The notes: generated from the letters alone by a model not told the origin. Positions 36,363-46,195 are shown, numbered from the stretch's first letter. The stretch is DNA of 64,000 bases from Paenibacillus sp. NAIST15-1 (GCF_001894745.1 NZ_BBYF01000011.1:124001-188000); one strand, 5' to 3'. A program made the numbers and translations.

Positions 36363-36817
36363 CATGGAGATTCGGAACAGTCGTAGCGGCAGTCGGCCTC
36401 CTGCTTGCCACATCCTGCGGCAAGCCAAGCTATGAGCCGCGCCCGATTAACCCTGATATCGATGTATGCATCATATGCAATATGAGCGTAGCGAACGAAG
36501 ACTACGCAACAGAGGTTGTATTAACGGACGGCAAGATTATGACCTTCGATGATATCGGCTGCATGATGGATTATATCCAATCGTATCACAATGCAGACAA
36601 TCCGATTGCCAAGTCCTATGTATACACCGCAAGCAATTGGGTAGAGCTGGAGCAGGCCTGGTTCGCCTACCACCAAGACTTCTGGACACCAATGGCGAAT
36701 GGCGTGCTGGCCTTTCCGAACAAGGAACAAGCAGAGCAATACGTTGCACAAGAGGGCAAAGGAAACGTTCTGTCGTTCTCTGACCTGAAGCAGCATAAAT
36801 GGGACGGTCATCAATGA
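36359..36817 (+). CDS. nosL: NosL-like copper chaperone lipoprotein
   Basis: A 152-residue lipoprotein from ATG at 36359, which overlaps the nosD stop (ATGA) after GGGAGG. The signal ends at a Cys in LLATSCGK near residue 20. CIICNMSV near 39 and MTFDDIGCMMDYIQS near 60 match the NosL pattern of a Cys/Met copper(I) site. It is the second NosL-type gene in this region; the other is divergent, with a His/Met tail. Both start and stop overlap neighbours, so translation is coupled. Confidence 0.9.
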   Translation: MTWRFGTVVAAVGLLLATSCGKPSYEPRPINPDIDVCIICNMSVANEDYATEVVLTDGKIMTFDDIGCMMDYIQSYHNADNPIAKSYVYTASNWVELEQAWFAYHQDFWTPMANGVLAFPNKEQAEQYVAQEGKGNVLSFSDLKQHKWDGHQ

Positions 36818-37653
36818 AGCACATAGGTTCGATTGCGAAGCAGGAAATGAAGCTGATCATTCGCAGCCGCTGGCTGGCAAGCTTCTCCATATTATTTACA
36901 CTACTGGCGCTGTTCATCGTATTCTTCGGCAGCACCGGCTATCAGGCAGGATACGAAGGGTTTACGAGAATGACTGCAGGACTTCTGAATCTCTCCCTCT
37001 TCCTCGTTCCGCTTCTCACGCTGTTAATGGGCAGTACCATGCTCGCGGGAGATAAAGAGGATGGGGGCTATCAATTGCTGCTCACCTACCCGGTATCGCC
37101 CACTTCCATTGTCCTTGGCAAATACATAGGCATGCTGGCGGCCATTGCAGCCGTTATCCTGCTCGGCTACGGTATTGTCGGAACTGTGCTGTGGATCACG
37201 AACCGCACTGGCATGTTCGCCGCCTCCTTGTTTTTCCTCTTTATCGCCTTGACCCTGCTGCTTGCGGCTATCTTCCTGGCGATAGCTTCGGTCATCGGCG
37301 TGTATGCCAGCACACGATTCCAAGCGCTTGGCATCAGCATTCTGACATGGGCGCTCAGCGTGCTCCTGTACGAATATATCGTGATGGGCGTCTCCAGTGT
37401 TGTCCCTTTTCATTGGATTATTACACTCTTAACCACATCCATCCTGTTCAACCCAGTTGAGCTAATACGGGTGTGGAGCATCGTTCAAATGAAGAGCGGC
37501 ATGATATTCGGGCCGACGCTCTATGACTTTACGATATGGGCCGAGGGGAGCACCGGACAAATTGCCTTCTGTCTGACGGCTGCGGCATGGATCATTGCTC
37601 CGCTTGCCTTATCCATCATCATTGTGAAGCAGGGGGGGCGCATCCGCAAATGA
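36814..37653 (+). CDS. nosY: ABC-2 type permease, NosY-like
   Basis: A 279-residue membrane protein with six hydrophobic segments, of the ABC-2/NosY kind: IAKQEMKLIIRSRWLASF at the N terminus, then LTLLMGSTMLAGDKEDG and YPVSPTSIVLGKYIGMLAA (about 75-110). It is the permease part of the NosFY transporter that supplies a sulfur species for copper-cluster assembly. ATG at 36814 overlaps the nosL stop. An in-frame ATG upstream at 36799 lacks support. Confidence 0.92.
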   Translation: MKHIGSIAKQEMKLIIRSRWLASFSILFTLLALFIVFFGSTGYQAGYEGFTRMTAGLLNLSLFLVPLLTLLMGSTMLAGDKEDGGYQLLLTYPVSPTSIVLGKYIGMLAAIAAVILLGYGIVGTVLWITNRTGMFAASLFFLFIALTLLLAAIFLAIASVIGVYASTRFQALGISILTWALSVLLYEYIVMGVSSVVPFHWIITLLTTSILFNPVELIRVWSIVQMKSGMIFGPTLYDFTIWAEGSTGQIAFCLTAAAWIIAPLALSIIIVKQGGRIRK

Positions 37654-38387
37654 CGACAAATGCGATGATTCGATTCGATAATGTATCCAAGATTTATTCC
37701 AAGCAGAATCAGGTGCGCGATATCCACTTCTCAATCGGCCAAGGTGAATGCTTCGCCTTATGTGGAGGCAATGGCGCCGGGAAGAGCACGATCATTCAGA
37801 TGATGATCGGCATTGTGAAGCCAACGTCAGGCAGCATTTACTTGAACGGGCACAAGGTATCGTCCACGGACAGCGCCTATAAATCCACATTCGCCTATAT
37901 GCCTGACAATATGGTATTTCCCCGTTCCTTGACGGGATACGAGGTGCTGCACTTTTTCTCCAAGCTGCTGCAGGTGCCGCGAGGTCGCATCGATGAGCTG
38001 CTCTGCCTCGTTGGGTTGGAACAAGACAAGCATAAGAAGGTAAGCCATTATTCCAAGGGAATGCAGCAGCGGCTCGCGCTCGCACAAGCGTTGCTGCCTG
38101 AAGCTCCGATCATCATTCTGGATGAGCCCACCAACGGACTTGATCCCTATTGGGTGCATACGTTCAAGGAACTAATCCATGCTGAACGCAGGAAAGGAAC
38201 AACAATCCTCTATTCGACTCATATTTTGTCTGTCGTGGAGGACACGGCCGATACTGTCGCCTTCATGAATGAAGGCGTCATGGTCGCATGCGATTCTGTC
38301 GCTAGACTTTGCCGTACAGAAAATGGACATCGTTCCTTGGAAGCCGTCTTTTATGATACATGCCAGCGTATAGCCACTAGTTCGTAA
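37650..38387 (+). CDS. nosF: ABC transporter ATPase, NosF-like
   Basis: A 245-residue ATPase, partner of NosY. Walker A is GGNGAGKST near 43; the signature is YSKGMQQRLALAQ near 138; Walker B is IIILDEPTNGLDP; the switch His is in YSTHILS. ATG at 37650 overlaps the nosY stop. It is the last gene of the operon, before a hairpin terminator. Confidence 0.94.
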   Translation: MTTNAMIRFDNVSKIYSKQNQVRDIHFSIGQGECFALCGGNGAGKSTIIQMMIGIVKPTSGSIYLNGHKVSSTDSAYKSTFAYMPDNMVFPRSLTGYEVLHFFSKLLQVPRGRIDELLCLVGLEQDKHKKVSHYSKGMQQRLALAQALLPEAPIIILDEPTNGLDPYWVHTFKELIHAERRKGTTILYSTHILSVVEDTADTVAFMNEGVMVACDSVARLCRTENGHRSLEAVFYDTCQRIATSS

Positions 38388-38409
38388 TTAGTGTTTCTTC
38401 TCTCGTAGT

Positions 38410-38436
38410 AGAAGCCAGCGATCGCTGGCTTTTTTA
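38410..38436 (+). terminator. Terminator of the nos accessory operon
   Basis: A 20-bp perfect palindrome (AAGCCAGCGA and complement) running into TTTTT, 25 bases after the nosF stop. It may also stop the convergent sugar operon. Confidence 0.88.
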
Positions 38437-38467
38437 AGTTCATCAGTATGCATGCATTACGACATGA

Positions 38468-39772
38468 TTAGCAATGTTTCTCATGAACATGCGGTTGTAC
38501 CGCTGCTCCTGCCAGTTCATCATAATAGGCCTGCAGATCAATCGATCTGCCCCCATCCAGCCGTGATGCCTCTGCTGCGAATGCCATCAGATGGCTGCGT
38601 ACGGAGACAGAGGCAGAAGACTTGCTCTCCGTCACCATTCCCGCCTCGAAATCACGCACTTCCTTAATAAAGGAGCGGACTATATCCGCGTCTCCACCCC
38701 CATGCCCCGCAGCAGATGCATGGATATGGACAACACGCTTCTCCTTCGTCACGAAATCATGGAGCGTGAAAGCATCATCCTCCATATTGCCGCGAATATC
38801 CCCTTTCGTGCCCATCACCTGCACAATGCGAGTATTATCGTGTGTGAAGCCGCACATGCTGAAGGTAGCCGTTGCGCCACTGGCGAATTCCATATTGACG
38901 ACCTGATGATCCACAACATTATTATCCGTCTGATAGACACATTTGCCGTACGGCCCTTCCCACAGCGCCTTAATGATGCCTTCCTTCGTATGATCGTCTG
39001 TAATTTTCCGCGCCCATCCAATCCCTTCCCCCAGGTAATAACGAGGCGCATGATACTGGCAGACATGTTCTGCCGGACATCCTTCGATACAGCGCAGCGG
39101 TGCACCCTCCGGTCGATTCCCTTCATGAAAATGCATTAACGAGCCAAACGAACTAATGCGTGTGCACGGTTCCCCCATTAAGTACGCCAAAATGTCCATA
39201 TCATGGCATGATTTCTGCAGGATCATCGGGCTCGACTCGTCGCTATTGCGCCAATTGCCGCGTACGAAGCTGTGCGACATATGCATATTGCCCACGTTCT
39301 CATTTAACTGTATCGAGGCGATATCACCAATCGCACCTCGGTCGATTTCCCGCTTCAAAGATGACCAGAATGCCGTATAACGCAGCACATGGCAGATCGT
39401 GAGCAGACGATTGTGCCGTTTGGCCGCAAGCTCCATCTCCACACACTCTGCCGGCACAGGCGACATCGGTTTCTCCAGCAGAACATGATACCCTAACTCA
39501 AGTGCCCGGAGCGTTGGCTGGAGGTGCATTCGATCCAATGTACAGATAATTGCAACTTCTGCCTGCCTCTCGTTGCCAAGCAGCGACTCCCAAGAATCGA
39601 ATTGCTGCTGAGCGGTTAGTGCAAATTGCTCGGCAAATTTGCGTCGTCGTTCTGTATTCGGTTCAGCGACACCTACAATACGAAATTCATGCGGATTCTC
39701 CAGCGCATATGGAGCATATGCACGTGCTCCCCGATCCCCTGCTCCAATCACAACCGCAGTGGTAGGCTTCAT
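38468..39772 (-). CDS. Gfo/Idh/MocA-family oxidoreductase
   Basis: A 434-residue NAD(P)-dependent sugar or inositol dehydrogenase. The N terminus has VVIGAGDRGARAYAPYA for NAD binding, then ICTLDRMHLQPTLRALELGYHVLLEKPMSP with the conserved EKP near 100. The middle has a Cys-rich insert (CIEGCPAEHVCQYHAPRYY, about 230), seen in a subset of the family and possibly a metal site. It is the last gene of the sugar-import operon and probably acts on the imported sugar or its derivative. Confidence 0.93.
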   Translation of the reverse strand: MKPTTAVVIGAGDRGARAYAPYALENPHEFRIVGVAEPNTERRRKFAEQFALTAQQQFDSWESLLGNERQAEVAIICTLDRMHLQPTLRALELGYHVLLEKPMSPVPAECVEMELAAKRHNRLLTICHVLRYTAFWSSLKREIDRGAIGDIASIQLNENVGNMHMSHSFVRGNWRNSDESSPMILQKSCHDMDILAYLMGEPCTRISSFGSLMHFHEGNRPEGAPLRCIEGCPAEHVCQYHAPRYYLGEGIGWARKITDDHTKEGIIKALWEGPYGKCVYQTDNNVVDHQVVNMEFASGATATFSMCGFTHDNTRIVQVMGTKGDIRGNMEDDAFTLHDFVTKEKRVVHIHASAAGHGGGDADIVRSFIKEVRDFEAGMVTESKSSASVSVRSHLMAFAAEASRLDGGRSIDLQAYYDELAGAAVQPHVHEKHC

Positions 39773-39798
39773 GTTGCTTCTCCCCCTCTAATGAAGCG

Positions 39799-39828
39799 AA
39801 GGAACGCCCGCAAGCAGCAGCGTTCCTT
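39799..39828 (-). terminator. Hairpin between sugar-binding protein and dehydrogenase genes
   Basis: A 9-bp perfect stem (AAGGAACGC and complement) with a 12-base loop, about 10 bases after the binding-protein stop. No strong U run follows, so it may protect the upstream message and let part of the transcripts through to the dehydrogenase gene. Confidence 0.55.
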
Positions 39829-39837
39829 GGCCTCTCA

Positions 39838-41352
39838 TTATTTTGCTTGGTAAGCCTTATTCATTTCATCTGTAATCATTTGCAGCTCTTTATCCTGCTT
39901 CAAGATCGCAATAAACTGATCATAGGCTTCAATCGTCTCTTTCCCAATGATCACCTTCGTCCGCATATCATCTACCTTCTTTTTAATTTCCGGGTAGAAC
40001 CGATTATAGGCTTCCGAATAAATGCCGCGTCCTGGATCTGGTACAACATGCTCCTTGCGCTCATTTACAATTTTCACGTTGCGTTCATACAATTCATCTG
40101 GCATCCCCACTGCAGCAATAGCCATATCGTCGCTAATCAAGTGGAACAAGCTCGACATGTTGCCGTCTCCCGTCAGATCTTTCTTCGCCTGCTCAGTCGC
40201 AATTCGCTTGCCGTTCTCTTCCTTGTAATGCACATCTTTCACACCGTAGTACTCCAGAATATTGCCCTCTGGGCTATTTCCATAATCGAACAGCGCCAGA
40301 ATCTTCTTCACCTTCTCCTCTGGCACCTTCTTGGGAATCAGATACACGCCATAATAGGACTCACCGGAAGGGACATATTTAGCCCCCTGCGGATCCGCCA
40401 GGTAAGAGGTCGGAATGAGGTCGGCCTTCGGATCGATCTGGCGAAGCACTTCCCCTTGGATCCAGACATGGTTCATGGATAAGCCCACCGCTCCTACCTT
40501 GCCGCCACGAACCATATCAATAATTTGCGAGAACTTTAAGATGGCAAAATCCTTCGGGAACAGTCCTGCATCGTAGGCTTTCTTAATCCACAGCAGCGCA
40601 TCACGGGAAGCATCTTCAGTGATGATCGGCGCCAGCTTGCCATCCTTCAACTTCCATGCGCCTTGCGTTTCATTGAAGACGTTATATACAAAACCGAGCG
40701 AGTCTGGGGATGCCGCATACGGAACGATATCAGTCTTCCCGCCGGGCGCCTTCTCCTTAAATGCCTTCAGTACGTCGAAGAGCGAATCCATGGAATTTGG
40801 CACTTGCAGATTCAGCTCATCCAGCCAATCCTTACGCAGCATCGGGAATACACCGCCGCCAAAGCTTGGATAGTACCGTGGAATGGCATAGTTCTTGCCC
40901 TCGATCTTCGTCTCCTCCCACATCGCCGCCTTAACGCCTTCCGTTAGATTCGGATAATCCGTAATGAAAGGTGTCAAATCCCAGAACACGCCTTGCTTAA
41001 TCATCTTCTGGAGCTGCGAGTTGTTCAGCGACTCCACAAAGGTAACATCCGGCATCTCACCGGACGCCAGCATCACATTGACCTTATCTTCAATCGTCGT
41101 TGGTGTCAGCCATGTGATGTCCAGCTGTGTATTCGTGTTCTTCTCTAGTTCCTTCCACATCGGATTGCTGTTGTTCACCATGTCGGGCGCATAATTCAAC
41201 GTTTGCAGTGTAATCTTCGTTGGACCTTCTCCCCCAGAGGCACCGCCTCTGCCTCCACCGCCGCATGCAGTCAGCAGCAGTGAACATGCCAGCATGATAA
41301 GCATTGTTGTCTTGAGCAAGGATGACAACTTACGTGATGAATTGTGAACCAT
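39838..41352 (-). CDS. Carbohydrate ABC transporter binding lipoprotein
   Basis: About 504 residues, from ATG at 41352 after AAAGGAGGG. The lipobox LTACGGGG is near residue 24. The rest matches family 1 extracellular solute-binding proteins of the LplA/YtcQ kind: long N-terminal lobe (WKELEKNTNTQLDITWLTP, VMLASGEMPDVTFVE) and a late YFDYGNSPEG-like LFDYGNSPEGNILEYYGV. Such proteins bind oligosaccharides outside the membrane. It belongs with the two permeases upstream; no ATPase gene is nearby, so a shared ATPase such as MsmX is probably used. Confidence 0.94.
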   Translation of the reverse strand: MVHNSSRKLSSLLKTTMLIMLACSLLLTACGGGGRGGASGGEGPTKITLQTLNYAPDMVNNSNPMWKELEKNTNTQLDITWLTPTTIEDKVNVMLASGEMPDVTFVESLNNSQLQKMIKQGVFWDLTPFITDYPNLTEGVKAAMWEETKIEGKNYAIPRYYPSFGGGVFPMLRKDWLDELNLQVPNSMDSLFDVLKAFKEKAPGGKTDIVPYAASPDSLGFVYNVFNETQGAWKLKDGKLAPIITEDASRDALLWIKKAYDAGLFPKDFAILKFSQIIDMVRGGKVGAVGLSMNHVWIQGEVLRQIDPKADLIPTSYLADPQGAKYVPSGESYYGVYLIPKKVPEEKVKKILALFDYGNSPEGNILEYYGVKDVHYKEENGKRIATEQAKKDLTGDGNMSSLFHLISDDMAIAAVGMPDELYERNVKIVNERKEHVVPDPGRGIYSEAYNRFYPEIKKKVDDMRTKVIIGKETIEAYDQFIAILKQDKELQMITDEMNKAYQAK

Positions 41353-41415
41353 TCTGAACCCTCCTTTTTGATATGCGAGCACGCTACAGGCTGTCCATGT
41401 GCATCCTATACTTAT

Positions 41416-42303
41416 TCATTCTTTGACAGAGCCAACCATCGCACCTTTGGCGAAATGCTTCTGTAAGAATGGATACACCAGCATAATCGGCACAGTTGCT
41501 ATAACGACCGCTGCCATTTTCAACGTCTCGGACGGCATCTGGCGATTCATACGGAAATCCGCACCGCTCCCTCCTGCCCCGCCGCCCATTGCCGCCGGAT
41601 CGACCAGCAGGTTTTGCAGCAGCACCTGCAGCGGCCACATGCTCTGATCGTTAATGTACATAAGCGCGTTGAAATAGGTATTCCAATACCCTACCGCAAA
41701 GAACAAGCCGAATGCGACCAGCGCTGGAAGTGACAAGGGCAATATAATGCGCCAAAATACGCTTATCTCGTTACACCCATCAATTCGTCCCGCTTCCTCC
41801 AGACTATCGGGAATACTGTCGAAGAATCCCTTCATAAGCAGAACGTACCACCCACTGGTCAGCGACGGAATAATGAGCGACCAGATATTATCGATAAGTC
41901 CGACATTGCGCACAATTAAATACTGCGGCACAAGTCCTGGCTGGAACAGAAAGGTTAACAAAATAAGAAACAGAATGGCCTTCCGGAAGCGCAGTCGCTT
42001 CCGAGAGAGCGCATAAGCCAAGCCCCCGGTTACGATGAGGCTGCATGCTGTTCCTACTGTAGCCAGAAAGGTGCTCACACCGAGTGCGCTGACAAACAAG
42101 CCGTTTGCGAGCAAGTACTGATAGGCATCCAGTGACCATTTGGCCGGGAACAAAATAAGCGGCTTCGTGTAATATTCCGTTGGATCCGTGAACGACAGCA
42201 CGATTGTATAGTAAATAGGAAAGACGGTCGCCAAGCTGATGAGCAGCAGAATGGCTATGTTCCCGATATTGAATAAGCGATCTCTCACACTGTTATCTCT
42301 CAT
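41416..42303 (-). CDS. Carbohydrate ABC permease, LplC/YtcP type
   Basis: A 295-residue inner-membrane permease with six segments. The EAA motif region reads DSLEEAGRIDGCNEISVFWRIILPLSLPALV near 185-215. The N terminus (FPIYYTIVLSFTDPTEYYTKPLI) and the end (FAKGAMVGSVKE) match LplC/YtcP. ATG at 42303 follows GGGAG. It pairs with the LplB-type permease encoded just upstream. Confidence 0.95.
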   Translation of the reverse strand: MRDNSVRDRLFNIGNIAILLLISLATVFPIYYTIVLSFTDPTEYYTKPLILFPAKWSLDAYQYLLANGLFVSALGVSTFLATVGTACSLIVTGGLAYALSRKRLRFRKAILFLILLTFLFQPGLVPQYLIVRNVGLIDNIWSLIIPSLTSGWYVLLMKGFFDSIPDSLEEAGRIDGCNEISVFWRIILPLSLPALVAFGLFFAVGYWNTYFNALMYINDQSMWPLQVLLQNLLVDPAAMGGGAGGSGADFRMNRQMPSETLKMAAVVIATVPIMLVYPFLQKHFAKGAMVGSVKE

Positions 42304-42324
42304 AGCACTTGTCTCCCTCCCTAA

Positions 42325-43302
42325 TTAATACAAACTGTCCTGTCCGAAGCGCTTAGCAATTTGATTGGCCGCCACCACAAGAATGACGCCAACTACCGAT
42401 TTGAATAATCCGATGGCTGTACTGTAACTGAACTCCCCTTGCTTAATCCCAACCCTGTACACATACGTATCGAACACTTCCGCTACATTGGAGACGGCTG
42501 CATTCATCATCAGATAAATCTGCTCGAATCCGGTATCCATAATAGTGCCTAGCCGCAAAATAAACAGAATGATGATCACATTGCGCATGCCCGGCAGCGT
42601 AATATGCCAAATGCGGTGCATCCGCCCTGCTCCATCCATCACCGCAGCCTCATACAGCTGAGGATCGATTCCTGCGATAGCAGCGAGGAAGATAATCGTC
42701 CCCCAACCGACCTCCTTCCAGATCGACTGTGCCGTCAACATTCCCCAGAAATAACTTGGATTCGTGAGCAGATCAAAAGCCTCTTTGTCCATAGACAGCA
42801 GCAGCTTGTTGAACAACCCTTCCGATTGCGAGAACATGAGGAACGTCAACCCCGAAATGAGCACCCACGATAAGAAGTGCGGAATGTAAATGAGAGACTG
42901 TACTGTTCGCTTCACAATCGAATGCCGAACCTCGTTCAGCATGATAGAAAGAATGATCGGCGCCGGGAAGAAAAACAACAGATTCAGAAAACTGATAGCG
43001 AGTGTGTTGCGCAGCAGAATGTAGAAATCTTCATTTGCAAAGAAGCGGCTGAAATGCTCGAATCCTACCCATGGACTTTGAAACACACCGAAATACGGCG
43101 AATAGTCTTGGAAGGCGATCACAAGATTCGTAATCGGAACATACTTGAAGACAAGGAAGAAGAGAAGTCCTGGCAGCGCCAACAAATACAAGTATCTATC
43201 CCTCTTCACATCTACCCATACACGTGTGCGCGCTCTTCGTTTAGATGATGTCCTCCGTTCTAACTGGGCTGCAGATGCAGATGTTGATGGTTCCATGCTC
43301 AT
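42325..43302 (-). CDS. Carbohydrate ABC permease, LplB type
   Basis: About 325 residues from ATG at 43302 with GTGAGGTAG upstream; a longer frame to 43404 runs into the promoter and cre region, so it is not used. The N-terminal stretch of about 40 residues is Ser/Arg-rich, then six membrane segments. The EAA loop reads DPQLYEAAVMDGAGRMHRIWHITLPGM near 230. The end (VANQIAKRFGQDSLY) is the LplB/YtcP-type close. It is the first gene of the four-gene import operon, under a cre site. Confidence 0.94.
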   Translation of the reverse strand: MSMEPSTSASAAQLERRTSSKRRARTRVWVDVKRDRYLYLLALPGLLFFLVFKYVPITNLVIAFQDYSPYFGVFQSPWVGFEHFSRFFANEDFYILLRNTLAISFLNLLFFFPAPIILSIMLNEVRHSIVKRTVQSLIYIPHFLSWVLISGLTFLMFSQSEGLFNKLLLSMDKEAFDLLTNPSYFWGMLTAQSIWKEVGWGTIIFLAAIAGIDPQLYEAAVMDGAGRMHRIWHITLPGMRNVIIILFILRLGTIMDTGFEQIYLMMNAAVSNVAEVFDTYVYRVGIKQGEFSYSTAIGLFKSVVGVILVVAANQIAKRFGQDSLY

Positions 43303-43377
43303 CAGTACTACCTCACTTTCTTCTGCATGTTCAATTGAGACAACGAGTATCACAATGTCTGCTAGGATTTTTATCAA

Positions 43378-43391
43378 TGTAAACGCTATCA
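43378..43391 (-). promoter_or_regulatory. cre site for CcpA
   Basis: TGTAAACGCTATCA matches the cre consensus TGWAANCGNTNWCA at every position. It lies 75 bases before the import operon start and overlaps a candidate minus-strand promoter (TTGCAT, 17 bases, TACATT), so glucose repression of the importer through CcpA is likely. Confidence 0.85.
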
Positions 43392-43744
43392 CAATTTCAT
43401 GCAATTTGACTTTTTTGCTGAAGCATCTTGCCTGCCTGCATAACCGCGCTTATTCATCGCTCGATGAACGCACAAGCAAGCCCCGCAAAGAATCACCTGC
43501 TGCGAGATTCGATGCAGCATTTTCCCGATTTCCTGAGGCTGCACTTTTTTTCTGTAAGCCTTTTCATCCGTTGTGCCATTCAGTATGATAAATACAATCG
43601 GTCACCATACCAGAACATTCCATACTATCGTTCTTGTATGAACAGCTTCGTGCAGTCGAGCAAATTACAATTTTTATTCCAATATCAAATATCAATGATT
43701 ACTCCAGTATTCCGTTTCATCATCTTGCCACACAGGAGGAATTC
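43392..43744. other. Intergenic region between import operon and AraC gene
   Basis: About 350 bases upstream of two divergent units. Apart from the cre site at its edge I see no gene or strong motif. It should hold the AraC regulator's promoter and possibly the AraC-type binding sites of the operon. Confidence 0.4.
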
Positions 43745-46075
43745 ATGGGAAAGCTGCATGATATACTACGTCCCTCTTCCAAGGGAATCTTCTATTGGAA
43801 AAGTCTCGCGCTCGCCGTACTGCTGACCTGCCTGCCAATCACGATCATCAGTGCGGCTTATTTATATATGGGCAACCAGCAGCTTGTGAAGCAGTTTCAA
43901 GAGAAGAACGACAGCGAGATGATTGAAGCAGCCAAACAAATCGATAAACAGCTTGGGCAGCTTATTAATTACGCTCTACATATGGTCGTGAAGCCGCATT
44001 TCAAGCCGACGATTTCCGATATGGATTTCGCACAGCAGTTCGAGGAAACGAACCGTCTGCTCGATACGCTCACGCTTATCGAGAATGCCGATCCGATTAT
44101 TGATCAGGTGTATTTGTACGTGGCGAAGCAGAACAAAGTACTTCAGCCCTCGATTGGTCTTCGGACATTGGAGCAGGCAGAAGAATCTCGCTGGAAGGAG
44201 CTTATGTCGGCCGAGCAGGGCATCTTCTGGGCACATGAATTGCAGCGTCCCTTCAGTAGAGGCTCTTCCCATGCCGTCGTAATGAAGCTGCCGTTCAATG
44301 GAAACGCATCCTACGGGGCTATCGTGATTTACATCAATCCGTCTAAGCTGTTCGTATTTGCGAACCCAGACCGATATGCTTACCTGCTCGACGAGGAAGG
44401 GCACATTATTGGGCAAAGCGAAGCAAGCAGACAGAATCCTGAGGCATTCGCCGCTATTCAATCTCATCAGACTCAACATACAGAGGCATTGAATCAACCT
44501 AGCGGAAGCAGCAAGGTTCCCTTGGATCAGGATACATTGCTCATAAACACCGTAACCTTGGAGAAAATGGGCGGCAAATGGACTTACTTATCGGCTACCC
44601 CTCAATCCATCATTACGGCACCTACACAACCCTATACACATATCCTCATTGTGTGCTGGATATTTGCCCTGCTGGCTGCGTTAGCGTTAAGCTGGTTCGC
44701 TTCCCACCGTATGTATCGACCGATACGCCGGATGATGAATTTGCTTACAGGCTGGCGCTCCCCGGATACGGATGTTCACAATGAGCTTGATTATATTGAA
44801 CGGGAGTGGCAGCATTATCGAATTACAAATGAAACATTGGAACGGAGGCTGAATCAGGCCGTGCCGTCCATGCGCGAGGCAATTATGAATCAATTCATTA
44901 CAGGACAGGCAGCGCACTGGACAGAGAGGGAGATGATGGAGAAGCTTCATACGATGGGGGTCGCCATTGAAGGCAGGTCATTTGCAGCAATCGTTCTACA
45001 ACTTCATCCAACCGATGAAGAATATAAGCCGCTGTCCGATAAAGACGATGTTCTATTAACGTACGCAGCTATCAATATCGTGGCAGAGCTATCCCAATCC
45101 GCAGCGGAACATGTTCACACGATTAATTTCTTAGATGGATCGTTCGGACTTGTGCTCATACTTCCCACACAGGATCATACTCAAGCAGAAGCACAACAGG
45201 AGCTGCACAGTCTGTGCTCCCATTATATCAACGTGCTGCATGAGGTTCTGCGCATCCAGGCTACCATCGTCTATAACGGGCCAACCTCGTCGTGGATGGA
45301 TATTCCCCATGCCATGGAGCAGGCTCAGCGTGCGCTTCGGTGCCGCACCTTCGACGCAACGAGCCAATTGCTTCAGGCCGATCAAGTGCTGGATAGAGCG
45401 AATACGCTGCTTGAAGCCCCTCTGCTTGTGCTTGAGCAGGAGCTTATTTACGCTCTCAATATGGGTCTGGCCCAGGAAGCGACGCAAGCCTTGGAGCAGT
45501 ATGTAGAGGCACTGCAAGCAAGCCACGCGGCAGAATGGCTTGTCCATCAAGCGCTGTTGCGACTAATGGGAAGCATCCATCGCGCTATGCTTCAGGCCGG
45601 CCATAATCCGTATGCCGTCTATGACAGCGCCCAGCTGTATGAAGAGCTTCGTATGCTGCGCAATCCACAAGCATCCTTGTCCTGGTTCCAAGAGAAGGTG
45701 ATCCACCCTTACATTCATTCGCTCTCTCGCAGCTTCAATGCATCTATGAAGGAGATTGTAGACAATCTGCTCGAACAGATTGCACAAAGCAACGGCCAAG
45801 AGGTTGCACTTGAAACCTATGCGAAAAGTAATGGCGTCAGCATCTCTCAACTGAGCAGAGCGTTCAAGCAAATGACAGGAACGAACTATGTCGACTATAT
45901 TACCTCGATAAGAATGAACTATTGCAAGCAGCTTCTACTGACCACGGATATGAAGATCAATGAAATCGCTGAATCGGCCGGTTACCAGGCCCCCTACTTC
46001 AATCGTATGTTCAAGAAGCTCGAAGGAATAACTCCCGGCCAATATCGCCAGCGTCATTCCTCACAAACCCTATAG
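43745..46075 (+). CDS. Membrane-bound AraC-family regulator
   Basis: About 776 residues from ATG at 43745 after AGGAGG. Membrane segments near 20-40 and 300-322 enclose an outside sensing domain of about 260 residues (Cache-like). A cytoplasmic linker follows, and at the C terminus an AraC double helix-turn-helix (LETYAKSNGVSISQLSRAFKQMTG and INEIAESAGYQAPYFNRMFKKLEGITPGQYR). This is the YesN/YtdP-like layout of Paenibacillus transporter regulators. It is divergent from the sugar-import operon and is its probable activator, sensing sugar outside or via the binding protein. Confidence 0.93.
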   Translation: MGKLHDILRPSSKGIFYWKSLALAVLLTCLPITIISAAYLYMGNQQLVKQFQEKNDSEMIEAAKQIDKQLGQLINYALHMVVKPHFKPTISDMDFAQQFEETNRLLDTLTLIENADPIIDQVYLYVAKQNKVLQPSIGLRTLEQAEESRWKELMSAEQGIFWAHELQRPFSRGSSHAVVMKLPFNGNASYGAIVIYINPSKLFVFANPDRYAYLLDEEGHIIGQSEASRQNPEAFAAIQSHQTQHTEALNQPSGSSKVPLDQDTLLINTVTLEKMGGKWTYLSATPQSIITAPTQPYTHILIVCWIFALLAALALSWFASHRMYRPIRRMMNLLTGWRSPDTDVHNELDYIEREWQHYRITNETLERRLNQAVPSMREAIMNQFITGQAAHWTEREMMEKLHTMGVAIEGRSFAAIVLQLHPTDEEYKPLSDKDDVLLTYAAINIVAELSQSAAEHVHTINFLDGSFGLVLILPTQDHTQAEAQQELHSLCSHYINVLHEVLRIQATIVYNGPTSSWMDIPHAMEQAQRALRCRTFDATSQLLQADQVLDRANTLLEAPLLVLEQELIYALNMGLAQEATQALEQYVEALQASHAAEWLVHQALLRLMGSIHRAMLQAGHNPYAVYDSAQLYEELRMLRNPQASLSWFQEKVIHPYIHSLSRSFNASMKEIVDNLLEQIAQSNGQEVALETYAKSNGVSISQLSRAFKQMTGTNYVDYITSIRMNYCKQLLLTTDMKINEIAESAGYQAPYFNRMFKKLEGITPGQYRQRHSSQTL

Positions 46076-46195
46076 CAGGATGTCGCAATTGGAGCAATAA
46101 CTTCAGCATAACCTTATACATCACTGCAGATCATGGCTGGCATTCCGATCTCCGTTCTGATGGGTGCTGTCAGGCGCATTTCATAGGTCTATACA

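Noticed and set aside
43303-43404. Longer N terminus for the LplB-type permease
   Set aside because: It would place the cre site and candidate promoter inside the gene; ATG at 43302 has a usable ribosome binding site.
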